Positions 1 through 8,372 of a stretch of 64,000 nucleotides of DNA are shown piece by piece. A model generated the notes under the pieces. The model had not been told where the DNA came from. It saw nothing but the letters and a program-made list of their open reading frames with translations, and made no database searches. Position numbers and translations under genes: made by a program. Location of the stretch: positions 372,001-436,000 of the forward strand of contig NZ_JAVRHR010000002.1 of assembly GCF_031846445.1 (NCBI RefSeq), in the 5' to 3' direction. Source of the stretch: Croceitalea rosinachiae (GTDB lineage: Bacteria; Bacteroidota; Bacteroidia; Flavobacteriales; Flavobacteriaceae). Within the stretch, counting starts at the first letter, position 1, and each line of letters begins with the position of its first letter.

Positions 1-312
1 CCCTGAACCACTTCCTATTTGCGGTCTTTGGTTACTTTCAAAACCATAAAAGAACCCAGATATCGAGTTGGACTTCCCTACCGTCATGTTTTTTACGTGC
101 ACCACCGCATTTACGGTTTTTTCTGCAGCGATTGTAAAATCCGCATCACCAAAATTAGCAGTATTAGTAGGTGTATTACTTGTCTTTAAAAAAGGAGTTT
201 GCTCTTGACTTGTATACGCGATAATGTTTTTTTCAAATACTAATTTGTAAGTCCCTAAAGTAATTGCGCCTGCAAATAGGGCCACTAAGAATAAACTTGC
301 TGTTCTTTTCAT
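1..312 (-). CDS. DegQ/HtrA-type periplasmic serine protease, N-terminal part only
   Basis: The first 104 codons of a gene that continues beyond the left edge. The start is ATG at 312. The protein opens with a short basic stretch and a hydrophobic segment (residues 4-20, LFLVALFAGAITLG), a signal anchor or signal peptide. A polar linker follows, then the typical opening of the trypsin-like domain: FTIAAEKTVNAVVHVK at about residues 59-74 and IGSGSG at the edge, just where HtrA proteins have the GxGSG turn. HtrA/Deg proteases degrade or refold damaged envelope proteins. The catalytic His, Asp and Ser and the PDZ domains lie outside the window, so activity cannot be checked. It is divergent from dapF across 124 bases. 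Confidence 0.82.
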   Translation of the reverse strand, partial: MKRTASLFLVALFAGAITLGTYKLVFEKNIIAYTSQEQTPFLKTSNTPTNTANFGDADFTIAAEKTVNAVVHVKNMTVGKSNSISGFFYGFESNQRPQIGSGSG

Positions 313-424
313 CTGTTTAAATTTGTTTAAAAATCATTTAGCAGTTTAAAAATAGTCGAATTTAATATTTCAATTTAACAGTTTAACGCCTTTTTAACTG
401 CAAAAAAAAACTTAAAGAATACAT

Positions 425-432
425 TATATTTG
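425..432 (+). promoter_or_regulatory. -7 promoter element TATATTTG of dapF
   Basis: An exact match to the Bacteroidota -7 consensus TAnnTTTG. It ends only four bases before the dapF ATG, so transcription should begin at or next to the start codon. No clear TTG is seen at the -33 position. Confidence 0.6.
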
Positions 433-436
433 TACG

Positions 437-1225
437 ATGAATTTACAACAAAAGCTCCTATTTTATAAGTATCAAGGTACTGGAAATGATTTTGTGCTCA
501 TTGATAATCGAAATGATTTTTTTTCTAAAAATGATACCAGGTTAATCAAGTTTTTATGTGATAGAAGATTCGGTATTGGAGCTGATGGTTTGATTCTTTT
601 AGAAAATGACAAGGTATCAGATTTTAAGATGATTTACTATAATTCTGATGGTAACCAAAGCACTATGTGCGGTAATGGTGGCAGATGTATTGTAGCTTTT
701 GCAAAATTATTGGATATTATAGACTCAAAAACTGTATTTAGTGCCATTGATGGTTTGCATCATGCTGCTATTAATGGTAGCGTGGTAAGCTTGCAGATGA
801 TAGATGTCCATGAAATAAACTCAAGACGGAAACATTTCTTTCTTAATACTGGATCACCACATCATGTGCAAATAGTATCAAATTTAGATACCCTTGCTGT
901 TCATCAAGAAGGAGCAAAAATTAGATATGGAATTTATGGGGAAGAAGGCAGCAATATTAATTTTGTTGATCAGGTAGATAGCGAAACTTTTAATATAAGA
1001 ACTTATGAACGGGGGGTAGAAGGAGAGACACTATCTTGTGGTACGGGCGTCACGGCAGTTGCGCTTGCTATGCATAAAAATAATAATACAAAGAGTGATA
1101 AAGTTAATATAGTTACAAGGGGCGGAAAGTTACAAGTTACTTTCACTTTAGAAAATAATAGTTATACCAATGTTCGGCTTATTGGAGAGGCTACCTTAGT
1201 ATTTAAAGGTGAAATACGATGTTAA
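437..1225 (+). CDS. dapF: Diaminopimelate epimerase DapF
   Basis: Converts LL- to meso-diaminopimelate, the last step before lysine and the cross-linking residue of peptidoglycan; cytoplasmic and cofactor-free. The 262-residue length is normal. The N-terminal GTGNDF motif (14-19) and both catalytic cysteines are present: Cys78 in MCGNGGRC and Cys201 in LSCGTG. There is no alternative in-frame start between the ATG and the conserved FYKYQGTGND block, so 437 is firm. The -7 promoter element ends four bases upstream, which suggests a leaderless mRNA. The 3' end overlaps the next gene by seven bases, so the two are probably cotranscribed. The partner enzyme gene dapA lies about 20 kb away. Confidence 0.96.
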   Translation: MNLQQKLLFYKYQGTGNDFVLIDNRNDFFSKNDTRLIKFLCDRRFGIGADGLILLENDKVSDFKMIYYNSDGNQSTMCGNGGRCIVAFAKLLDIIDSKTVFSAIDGLHHAAINGSVVSLQMIDVHEINSRRKHFFLNTGSPHHVQIVSNLDTLAVHQEGAKIRYGIYGEEGSNINFVDQVDSETFNIRTYERGVEGETLSCGTGVTAVALAMHKNNNTKSDKVNIVTRGGKLQVTFTLENNSYTNVRLIGEATLVFKGEIRC

Positions 1226-1743
1226 AGCTCGATGGGAAACATAGCTATCTTCGTGCTTTGGAACCGTCCGATTTGGACTTTTTATATCAATTAGAAAACA
1301 ATACAGATAATTGGGAACTTAGTGGAACCCAAACACCCTACTCCAAAGCAGTTCTAAAATTTTATCTAGAGAATTCTCATCGTGATATCTATGAGGTAAA
1401 ACAATTACGTCTCTGTATTTGTAATAAATCGCACGTTCAAATAGGTTTAATTGATTTATTTGATTTTGATCCAAAAAACAAGAGGGCAGGACTTGGGATT
1501 ATAATCAATAATGAAAAAGATAGAAATGTGGGATTTGGCACGGAAGCTATTGCTATATGCTGTGATTATGCTTTTTCGACTTTAGGCTTACATCAGATTT
1601 ATGCGAATATCTTAGAAGATAATGGTCACAGTACCAAGGTGTTTGAAAAACTGGGGTTTTTAAAAGTTGGTGTTAAAAAAGATTGGATATTAACAGGAAG
1701 CCAGTTTAAAAACGAAGTTTTATACCAAAAATTTAAACCTTAA
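1219..1743 (+). CDS. GNAT family N-acetyltransferase, RimJ/RimL type
   Basis: A 174-residue protein of the Gcn5-related acetyltransferase fold. The N-terminal block LRALEPSDLDFLYQLENN and the later DRNVGFGTEAIAICCDYAF segment (acetyl-CoA pyrophosphate-binding loop and following helix) are typical of the group that includes ribosomal protein N-terminal acetyltransferases. NGHSTKVFEKLGFLKVG is the usual C-terminal motif. The gene starts inside the last codons of dapF and is likely translated by coupling. The substrate cannot be read from sequence; it could be a small molecule or a protein N-terminus. Confidence 0.85.
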   Translation: MLKLDGKHSYLRALEPSDLDFLYQLENNTDNWELSGTQTPYSKAVLKFYLENSHRDIYEVKQLRLCICNKSHVQIGLIDLFDFDPKNKRAGLGIIINNEKDRNVGFGTEAIAICCDYAFSTLGLHQIYANILEDNGHSTKVFEKLGFLKVGVKKDWILTGSQFKNEVLYQKFKP

Positions 1744-1782
1744 TGATTGAAAATAGATAGTTAATCTGAAAATTTTTATGTA

Positions 1783-2829
1783 ATGAAGAATATCACAAAA
1801 GTACTTTGGGCAACCGCTATAGTTGGTCTTATTATCTGTGGCTTTGTTGCATATAACATTTATACAGCAATTTTTTCTCCTAACACAACCTTTGAAAATG
1901 AAAAGGCTTATATATTAATTTCATCAGATGCAAATCTGAGCCAAGTATCTCATCAACTAGAGCCCTTATTGAGTGATTTATCCTCTTTTGAAGCTGTTGC
2001 AGAACGAAAGGGCTATGCTAGCAATATAAAGGGAGGAAAATATGCAATCACAAAAGGCATGAATAATAATGATATCGTAAATACATTGCGAAGTCAAAAC
2101 TTGCCAGTGAAAGTCTCATTTAATAATCAAGAAAGCCTTCCATCTTTAGCAGGGAGAATTTCTCAACAGATTGAAGCTGATAGCCTTAGTCTGCTCAAAG
2201 CATTGAATGACAAAGGTTTTTTATCTAAGAATTCCTTTAATGATGATACTAAATTGAGTATGTACCTGCCGAATACCTATGAGTTCTTTTGGAACACTGA
2301 TGCTAAAAAGTTTAGGGAGAGAATGAAAAACGAATATGATAGGTTTTGGAATGAAGAGCGTATTGCCAAAGCTCAAGCAATAAATTTATCACCCATCGAG
2401 GTAATCTCATTGGCGGCCATAGTGCAAAAGGAAACGGTCAAGGCCGATGAGCGCCAAAGAGTTGCTGGAGTGTATTTAAATAGAATACGAAATGGTATTT
2501 TATTACAAGCAGATCCAACGGTTATTTACGCTATAAAAAAAGAGACAGGTAATTATGATACTATTATTAAAAGAGTTCTATATCGCGATTTAGAGATAGA
2601 TTCACCTTATAATACTTATAAACGCGCAGGTATACCTCCAGGCCCGATTACAATGCCAGATATTTCATCAATAGATGCCGTTTTAAATGCTGAAAAACAT
2701 GATTATTTATTCTTTGTAGCCGATGTTTCTAATTTCGGCTATCATATGTTTGCAAAGACTTTAGGGCAACATAACCGAAATAAAGCACAGTACGTCCGAT
2801 GGTTGAATCAACAGAATATCATACGATAA
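1783..2829 (+). CDS. mltG: Endolytic transglycosylase MltG (YceG-like)
   Basis: Inner-membrane lytic transglycosylase thought to cut nascent glycan strands and so set their length. One membrane segment at about residues 8-30 is followed by a periplasmic domain; 348 residues fits the family. The catalytic block is AAIVQKETVKADERQRVAGVY, quoted in two parts: AAIVQKET with the expected Glu217, then the ADERQRVAGVYLNR region and LQADPTVIYA. The gene is 39 bases downstream of the acetyltransferase and lies in the same run as dapF, which supplies the peptidoglycan precursor. A lysozyme-like gene follows under its own promoter. Confidence 0.94.
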   Translation: MKNITKVLWATAIVGLIICGFVAYNIYTAIFSPNTTFENEKAYILISSDANLSQVSHQLEPLLSDLSSFEAVAERKGYASNIKGGKYAITKGMNNNDIVNTLRSQNLPVKVSFNNQESLPSLAGRISQQIEADSLSLLKALNDKGFLSKNSFNDDTKLSMYLPNTYEFFWNTDAKKFRERMKNEYDRFWNEERIAKAQAINLSPIEVISLAAIVQKETVKADERQRVAGVYLNRIRNGILLQADPTVIYAIKKETGNYDTIIKRVLYRDLEIDSPYNTYKRAGIPPGPITMPDISSIDAVLNAEKHDYLFFVADVSNFGYHMFAKTLGQHNRNKAQYVRWLNQQNIIR

Positions 2830-2901
2830 TGTTACTTAATCGGTTTTTTAAAACTGTTTAACGTTATTTATCAGTTGTTTAAGAAATTCTTAGGAGTTTT
2901 A

Positions 2902-2934
2902 TTGTTCTAGTTAAAAAATCCCCCATTATATTTG
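2902..2934 (+). promoter_or_regulatory. Promoter TTG-N22-TATATTTG
   Basis: TTG at 2902-2904 and TATATTTG at 2927-2934, separated by 22 bases, fit the Bacteroidota sigma-ABfr form. Transcription would start near 2940, giving a leader of about 40 bases for the lysozyme-like gene at 2980. Confidence 0.6.
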
Positions 2935-2979
2935 CCCGCTAAATTAAAATCCAGTTTTTGGATTCTAAATTTATAGATT

Positions 2980-3624
2980 ATGAAAAGATGGATAGGATTT
3001 TTAGGACATCTAGCAATAATTATTATTTTCACCAGTTTTGGAACGTATTCGTTTAAAACTGATATGGATGTTAAAGTGCCAAACGAGTTAAAAGTGTTAT
3101 CTACGTATTCGGCAACTGTTCCTGTTTTTAATGATATTGAAATTGGTGTTTCTAATGGAAGCCCGGTGATGTTGGGCAACTCTTATATTGGTTTTAAAGA
3201 GGCCTTGGCTTTTAAAGAATCTCAGGGTAATTACAATACTATAAATACATTAGGCTATTTAGGTAAATATCAATTTGGCTCTGGGACTTTAAGGTTGATG
3301 GGAGTTTCCGATACTTCTTTTTTTCTCAGCGATGCTAATTTGCAAGAAAAGGTATTTGAACTTAATGTAGCTCGCAACAAATGGATTTTAAGGAGGGACA
3401 TTAAAAGATTTATTGGTAAGAAAATAAATGGGATAGTGATTTCCGAATCTGGAATTATTGCTGCGGCTCACCTTGCTGGCGCTGGCAATGTAAAAAAATA
3501 CCTTAGGTCGTATGGCCAAACCGATTTTTCTGATGCATATGGCAGTTCCATTGCATACTACATGAAAAAATTTAGAGATTATAATATATCAATTGTGAAA
3601 GCAAAGCACAATCCAAAAGTATAA
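2980..3624 (+). CDS. Exported lysozyme-like (SLT-type) protein
   Basis: A 214-residue protein with an N-terminal hydrophobic segment (residues 5-24) that should direct export. The mature part resembles the lysozyme/soluble lytic transglycosylase fold: LAFKESQGNYNTIN with a candidate catalytic Glu80, then GYLGKYQFG at 92-100, and a C-terminal ISESGIIAAAHLAGAGNV block like the helix in transglycosylases. Similar flavobacterial proteins are often labelled LysM or peptidoglycan-binding, but I see no LysM repeat here. It has its own promoter and ends at a strong bidirectional terminator. It probably acts on peptidoglycan in the periplasm, which fits its neighbour mltG; catalysis is inferred, not shown. 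Confidence 0.7.
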   Translation: MKRWIGFLGHLAIIIIFTSFGTYSFKTDMDVKVPNELKVLSTYSATVPVFNDIEIGVSNGSPVMLGNSYIGFKEALAFKESQGNYNTINTLGYLGKYQFGSGTLRLMGVSDTSFFLSDANLQEKVFELNVARNKWILRRDIKRFIGKKINGIVISESGIIAAAHLAGAGNVKKYLRSYGQTDFSDAYGSSIAYYMKKFRDYNISIVKAKHNPKV

Positions 3625-3644
3625 AGCCAAAATATAGAGATGTT

Positions 3645-3675
3645 AAAAAAACCGGATTAATAATCTGGTTTTTTT
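3645..3675. terminator. Bidirectional rho-independent terminator
   Basis: An A-tract and CCGGAT pair with ATCTGG and a T-tract around a five-base loop (13-bp stem with one G-T pair). It sits between two convergent genes and has U-tracts on both strands. It touches the stop codon of the methyltransferase on the minus strand. Confidence 0.8.
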
Positions 3676-4399
3676 ATGCTTGAAAAATAAAAATACACGG
3701 CTTTTTATGAAGGTCAATATTTGTTTCACGCCATTCGCCTATGGTTTTAGATACAATAAACTCAGTTGGTAATGTTATATCATAAGCTATGCACAGAAGC
3801 GTATTTGACTGCAGCGTTTTTTTGAGTTCGTCTAATAACTTATCATTTCGATAAGGCGTTTCAATAAAGATTTGAGATTGGTTATGCTCCCTAGATATTT
3901 TTTCAAACTTTTTGACCGCACTTTTTCTTTTCGAACTATCAATAGGAAGATATCCATTAAAAGCAAAGCTTTGACCATTCATTCCGCTTGACATCATCGC
4001 CAGTACTATTGATGATGGACCAACTAGGGGTACTATTTGTATTTTTTTCTGGTGTGCAATTAAAACAACATCTGCCCCTGGATCAGCTATTCCTGGGCAT
4101 CCAGCTTCTGATAGTAGGCCAACATTAAAACCCTCTAAACAAGGGTTAAGATAAGATGGAACTTCCGATTGCTCTGTGAATTTATTTAAATGTTGAAAAT
4201 GTAAATTTGGTTGAGATTTAGAAGCGTTTATTTTTTTAATAAATCGGCGCGCTGATTTTTCATTTTCCGCTATATAATGGTCTATGTTTTCGATAGCACT
4301 TTTAACGGAAATCGGCAATACTTCTAGAGGGGCATTATCGCCGAGTGGTGTAGGAATAAGATATAGTTTCCCTTTTTTTTTAGAGTTTTTATCTTCCAT
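3674..4399 (-). CDS. SAM-dependent methyltransferase, tetrapyrrole-methylase fold, RsmI-like
   Basis: A 241-residue protein of the tetrapyrrole methylase superfamily. It has the opening YLIPTPLGDNAP, the SEAGCPGIADPGA loop, and VPLVGPSSIVLAMMSSG, all typical of the family that includes RsmI (2'-O-methylation of C1402 in 16S rRNA). It is shorter and more divergent than standard RsmI, and Bacteroidota often carry both a true RsmI and this second type, so the substrate is uncertain. It overlaps the upstream phosphatase gene by 11 bases and belongs to the dnaA-phosphatase-methyltransferase run. Confidence 0.85.
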   Translation of the reverse strand: MEDKNSKKKGKLYLIPTPLGDNAPLEVLPISVKSAIENIDHYIAENEKSARRFIKKINASKSQPNLHFQHLNKFTEQSEVPSYLNPCLEGFNVGLLSEAGCPGIADPGADVVLIAHQKKIQIVPLVGPSSIVLAMMSSGMNGQSFAFNGYLPIDSSKRKSAVKKFEKISREHNQSQIFIETPYRNDKLLDELKKTLQSNTLLCIAYDITLPTEFIVSKTIGEWRETNIDLHKKPCIFIFQA

Positions 4400-4850
4400 T
4401 GGCTTCTAATTTATGAGCTATTGATTCGCAAGCAACGGAAATCATTTGAAAAATAGTTTCAAAACCATCTAATTCACCATAATAAGGGTCTGGAACCTCA
4501 TTGTTCGACAATGAAGCTTCATCAAGTAACAGCATTACTTTTTCTTTATCGGAATCTTTACTCGCATGAGCCAAAATATCATCATAGTTAGCGCCATCCA
4601 TTGCATAAATGACATCAAACTTGTCAAAATCCGTTGGACTAAATTTTCGACATCGTTGTTCACTTATATCTAAATGGTGCTTTTTTGCAACTTCAATTGA
4701 CCTTAAATCAGGTGGGTGGCCAATGTGGTAACCCGCAGTACCAGCAGAATCTACCAAAACTAAACTTGAATTTACTTTAGAACGCAAAATACCCTCTGCT
4801 AATGGAGACCTACAGATATTGCCTAGGCACACCATCAATACTTTGGTCAT
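4389..4850 (-). CDS. Low-molecular-weight protein-tyrosine phosphatase
   Basis: A 153-residue cytoplasmic phosphatase. The P-loop CLGNICRS (Cys8 to Arg14) is the CX5R signature near the N-terminus, and the general acid is in PDPYYG (Asp121). Both catalytic elements are intact. Family members dephosphorylate tyrosine or arginine on proteins; no partner kinase gene is seen here. It lies 13 bases after dnaA on the same strand and overlaps the following methyltransferase gene. Confidence 0.93.
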   Translation of the reverse strand: MTKVLMVCLGNICRSPLAEGILRSKVNSSLVLVDSAGTAGYHIGHPPDLRSIEVAKKHHLDISEQRCRKFSPTDFDKFDVIYAMDGANYDDILAHASKDSDKEKVMLLLDEASLSNNEVPDPYYGELDGFETIFQMISVACESIAHKLEANGR

Positions 4851-4863
4851 AGGTAGTTACTAT

Positions 4864-6288
4864 TTAGGTGAATTTTTTATTGAGGTCCTCAATATATTTT
4901 CTGAACTGCTTATCGGTTTCAGCAAGATTATCAACGGTCTTACAAGCATGTAATACAGTCGCATGGTCTCTTTTTCCGATTTGTGAGCCTATGCTTGCCA
5001 AAGAAGCTTTGGTGAATTTTTTGGCAAAAAACATGGCCAATTGCCTTGCTTGCACAATATGGCGTTTACGTGTTTTAGATTGCAGTGTGGCAACGTCCAT
5101 TTCAAAGTAATCAGAAACAACTTTTTGAATGTAATCGATTGATACTTCACGCTTAGTATTCTTAACGAACTTCTCAACAACTTGTTGGGCCAATTCCAAA
5201 GTAACTTCGCGTTTATTGAAAGATGATTGAGCAATCAATGATATAATAGCGCCTTCCAATTCTCTGATATTAGATTTTATATGTTTGGCAACATGCTCAA
5301 TGATTTCATCTGGCATTTCAACACCATCTCGATATAACTTATTTTTAAGAATTGAAATTCTAGTTTCATAATCGGGAACTTGAAGTTCAGCAGAAAGGCC
5401 CCATTTGAATCGAGATAACAACCTTTGTTCTATATCCTGCATATCAACAGGAGCTTTATCTGAAGTCAAAATCACCTGTTTCCCATTTTGGTGTAAATGG
5501 TTGAATATGTGAAAGAAAACGTCTTGAGTACCTGATTTGCCAGATAGAAACTGCACATCATCAATAATTAAAACATCAATTAGCTGATAGAAATGAATAA
5601 AATCATTCCGTGTATTCTTCTTGACTGATTCTATGTATTGCTGTGTGAACTTTTCAGCCGATATATAGAGCACCGTTCGCTCTGGGTATTTATCTTTAAT
5701 TTCAACGCCAATAGCATGTGCCAAATGTGTTTTACCCAATCCAACGCCACCAAAAACTAAAAGTGGATTAAACGAAGTTCCACCTGGTTTATTCGCAACG
5801 GCCATTCCAGCGGAGCGTGCTAATCTATTAGAATCTCCTTCAAGAAAATTCTCAAAATTATAATTCGGGTTGAGTTGCGACTCTATCTTAATATTTCGAA
5901 TACCGGGAATCACAAAAGGATTCTTTAACTCCGGATTTTTTGAAGTGATAGGTACATCCAATTCTTGCGGTGCCATAGCAGAACGATTTGAGCTAGGAAT
6001 TTTTTCAGTAAACGATTCGTTATTACCGTATTTGTTTTCCATCTTAATGATGTAAACTAATTTTGCGTTTGCTCCTAATTCTTTTCTTAGGGCTACTTTC
6101 AAAAGTTTTACATAATGTTCTTCAAGCCATTCGTAAAAAAATTTACTGGGAACCTGAATACTTAATGCATTCTCTTGTAACCGAATTGGTTTAATTGGGA
6201 GAAACCAAGTTTTGAATGCCTGCGGTTGGATATTATCTTCGATAAAAGCCAAACAGTTATTCCATGCGGAAGTTGCAGTAACACTCAT
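4864..6288 (-). CDS. dnaA: Chromosomal replication initiator DnaA
   Basis: Initiator ATPase that binds DnaA boxes and melts the origin. At 474 residues it has all four domains: an N-terminal helicase-loading domain (1-80), a variable linker (81-135), the AAA+ core with Walker A GGVGLGKT (180-187) and Walker B LIIDDVQFL, and a C-terminal helix-turn-helix domain with the signature GKRDHATVLHACKTV. The start MSVTATSAWNNCL is the usual one. The gene leads a - strand run with the phosphatase and methyltransferase. I found no cluster of TTATCCACA boxes beside it, so the origin is probably elsewhere, as is common in Bacteroidota. Confidence 0.97.
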   Translation of the reverse strand: MSVTATSAWNNCLAFIEDNIQPQAFKTWFLPIKPIRLQENALSIQVPSKFFYEWLEEHYVKLLKVALRKELGANAKLVYIIKMENKYGNNESFTEKIPSSNRSAMAPQELDVPITSKNPELKNPFVIPGIRNIKIESQLNPNYNFENFLEGDSNRLARSAGMAVANKPGGTSFNPLLVFGGVGLGKTHLAHAIGVEIKDKYPERTVLYISAEKFTQQYIESVKKNTRNDFIHFYQLIDVLIIDDVQFLSGKSGTQDVFFHIFNHLHQNGKQVILTSDKAPVDMQDIEQRLLSRFKWGLSAELQVPDYETRISILKNKLYRDGVEMPDEIIEHVAKHIKSNIRELEGAIISLIAQSSFNKREVTLELAQQVVEKFVKNTKREVSIDYIQKVVSDYFEMDVATLQSKTRKRHIVQARQLAMFFAKKFTKASLASIGSQIGKRDHATVLHACKTVDNLAETDKQFRKYIEDLNKKFT

Positions 6289-6421
6289 AAATGTATTTCC
6301 TTTGTTTGTTGGTTAGTATTATTTAAGTTCTAAAAGCAAAACTTTTTGGGGGTTACCCTTTTGCTATGGGTGCGACAAATATGTGAACAAAAAACCTAAA
6401 AAAAAAATCCATAATGGGTTG

Positions 6422-6485
6422 AATATATACTTTTTTTTTCTCATGTTTCCAGCGTAAAAACCAAGCCTATAAATATATACTTTTT
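6422..6485. repeat. Direct repeat AATATATACTTTTT, two copies 50 bases apart
   Basis: Two identical 14-base copies at 6422-6435 and 6472-6485 in the 208-base gap between dnaA and the thioesterase gene. They lie just upstream of the + strand gene and within the dnaA upstream region. Function unknown; a shared regulatory site or chance in AT-rich DNA are both possible. No exact TAnnTTTG element was found for either gene in this gap. Confidence 0.45.
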
Positions 6486-6496
6486 CATTAAATTAT

Positions 6497-6892
6497 ATGA
6501 ATTTTAACAAGTTTTCTTTTAGGATAAGATATGGTGAAACGGACCAAATGGGTGTGGTCTATCACGGTAACTACGCGCAATATTTAGAGATAGGCAGAGT
6601 AGAGTGGCTCAGAAACTTGGATCTTACTTACAAGAGCATGGAGGATAACGGAATAATCTTACCTGTAATTCACCTACAAATTGATTACAAAAAATCTGCT
6701 ATTTACGACGATTTGATTACAGTTGAAACTTATTTAAAAAGAACACCTTTGGTCAAAATTGAATTTGACTATAAAATCTATAATGAAAGTAGGGAATTGC
6801 TAGCTGAAGCAAATACTATATTGGCTTTCATAGATAAGGGTACTAATAAGCCAATAAAATGTCCAAACTATATTTTAGAAAAACTGATTTAA
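6497..6892 (+). CDS. Acyl-CoA thioesterase, YbgC/FadM type hotdog protein
   Basis: A 131-residue single hotdog-fold protein. The active-site segment YGETDQMGVVYHGNYAQYLE carries the Asp (Asp15) and the YHGNY turn typical of the 4-hydroxybenzoyl-CoA thioesterase/YbgC group. It hydrolyses acyl-CoA thioesters; the YbgC branch is linked to the Tol-Pal envelope system elsewhere, but no tol genes are nearby. It converges on the YigZ gene, and the two stop codons overlap in the sequence TTAA. Confidence 0.88.
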   Translation: MNFNKFSFRIRYGETDQMGVVYHGNYAQYLEIGRVEWLRNLDLTYKSMEDNGIILPVIHLQIDYKKSAIYDDLITVETYLKRTPLVKIEFDYKIYNESRELLAEANTILAFIDKGTNKPIKCPNYILEKLI

Positions 6893-7509
6893 AAATTTAA
6901 TTTTTTAATGGATACTCTATGTATTTTTTTAAAAATATCCAGCACCTGATTTTCCATACTTTTTCTACACGAAAACTGAAATTCACATTGCAATTCCATT
7001 TTTTGTACAGTTAATTTTAAGTTATGTTGTTTGATAATGCGCATAACCTTATCCATCTCACTGTATTCAAAATTTAATTGAAAATACGTCTCAAGAATTT
7101 TTTCAATAATATCAGAATTTTCCAATGTTAGCTGCGCTGTCGTTTTATAAGCCTGTATTAATCCACCGACACCCAATTTAACACCACCGAAAATTCGAGG
7201 AACTGCAACTAAGACATTGGTTACTTCAAATGTTTTTATTTGACCATAAATGGGCATTCCTGATGAGTTATTCGGTTCGCCATCATCATTTGTACGATAT
7301 GTAATATTCCCAACTCCTAATTGCCAAGCATAACATACATGACCTGCAGTATGGTACTTTTTTCTGAGCCCTTCAATAATTGGTTTTACTGATTCTTCTG
7401 AAATTAGCGGAAAAGCATAACCATAAAACTTGCTTTTACGGTCTTTGTAAAGAATTTCTTCTGAAGGGTTTTTAAGCGTTCGATATGTATCTTTAATATT
7501 GGATTCCAT
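6889..7509 (-). CDS. YigZ/IMPACT family protein
   Basis: A 206-residue protein with the IMPACT domain: HTAGHVCYAWQLG, then NDDGEPNNSSGMPIYGQI and GGVKLGVGGLIQAY, the hallmark blocks of the YigZ/YvyE group. The C-terminal half is the usual ferredoxin-like extension. An open frame reaches further upstream to 7563, but the start at 7509 (MESNIKDTYRT) matches the family and gives a TAATG junction with the stop codon of the upstream transporter gene. The biochemical role of bacterial YigZ is unclear; the eukaryotic homologue affects Gcn2 signalling. Confidence 0.87.
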   Translation of the reverse strand: MESNIKDTYRTLKNPSEEILYKDRKSKFYGYAFPLISEESVKPIIEGLRKKYHTAGHVCYAWQLGVGNITYRTNDDGEPNNSSGMPIYGQIKTFEVTNVLVAVPRIFGGVKLGVGGLIQAYKTTAQLTLENSDIIEKILETYFQLNFEYSEMDKVMRIIKQHNLKLTVQKMELQCEFQFSCRKSMENQVLDIFKKIHRVSIKKLNF

Positions 7510-8372
7510 TAAAATAAAGCCACTAGTAGAATACTTATAATAGCTAGCAGAATACCGCCCCAATTTTTTAAGCTAAGCTTTTCTTTAAATAGTAAGATAC
7601 CCAATAGAGTAGAGAACATAACAATAGCTACATTGTTAATGGTGAAAATGGATGCACTATTCCAGTATTCATTTTCTAAAGCTCGCAACAGAAAGAAAAT
7701 TGAAAAATAATTTGGTACGCCAAGTGCGATACCACCTAGGACATTTTTCAGATCAATTTTTAATGGTGTTTTCAGGGATTGTATAAGAATAATAATTAAC
7801 CCTGTACTAGCGGCTGCAGCGAATACAGTTGCCGAAAAAATGGGAAACTCCTCAATATTTAATTTAGTTTCTCGAAAGTAATTAATACAAGTATCTATAA
7901 TGCCAGAGCCTAAAAAAACTAATAAGGGTAGTAAGAGGTCTCGTTTAGAAACTGCTATTGACTTTTGTTTTATAGACGTAAAATATACTGCGGATAATGC
8001 TAATACAATACCTAGTATTTTTAACATAGAAAGCTTTTCTTGGTATACCAGAACTCCAAATAAAACAGGGACAACCAAAGACATTTTAGTTGCCACAGAC
8101 GCTACGGAAACCCCAACTTTTTGGGCGGTTTTCGCCATAAGGTTAAATATTAGTATAAAAAGGACTCCCAAAAGTAACGTTCCCCAAAACCATGGTTTTG
8201 ACGGTATTTGACCTAGATTGATTGATTTTTCATAAAAGAAAAGACCTGTAAGACAAGCAACAATATAATTGGTAATAATAGCATATAAGGTCTGTATCTT
8301 ATAAGAATCAAATAGCTTGAAGACAACAAAAATTATTGAAGAACAAAGAATGCTTAAAACAAGATCTAACAT
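7509..8372 (-). CDS. DMT superfamily transporter, EamA domain
   Basis: A 287-residue integral membrane protein with about ten hydrophobic helices in two repeated EamA halves. Family members export amino acids, metabolites or drugs; the substrate cannot be inferred. It is coupled on both sides: its ATG overlaps the stop of the HAD gene and its stop overlaps the ATG of the YigZ gene, each by one base in TAATG. It is therefore the middle gene of a translationally coupled - strand unit that begins with ribD. Confidence 0.88.
   Translation of the reverse strand: MLDLVLSILCSSIIFVVFKLFDSYKIQTLYAIITNYIVACLTGLFFYEKSINLGQIPSKPWFWGTLLLGVLFILIFNLMAKTAQKVGVSVASVATKMSLVVPVLFGVLVYQEKLSMLKILGIVLALSAVYFTSIKQKSIAVSKRDLLLPLLVFLGSGIIDTCINYFRETKLNIEEFPIFSATVFAAAASTGLIIILIQSLKTPLKIDLKNVLGGIALGVPNYFSIFFLLRALENEYWNSASIFTINNVAIVMFSTLLGILLFKEKLSLKNWGGILLAIISILLVALF

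Noticed and set aside
2907..3179. A 90-codon minus-strand frame
   Set aside because: It overlaps the promoter and 5' part of the lysozyme-like gene in antisense; composition looks like a shadow frame.
6289..6496. Replication origin beside dnaA
   Set aside because: No TTATCCACA-like cluster or clear unwinding element; Bacteroidota origins are often not next to dnaA.
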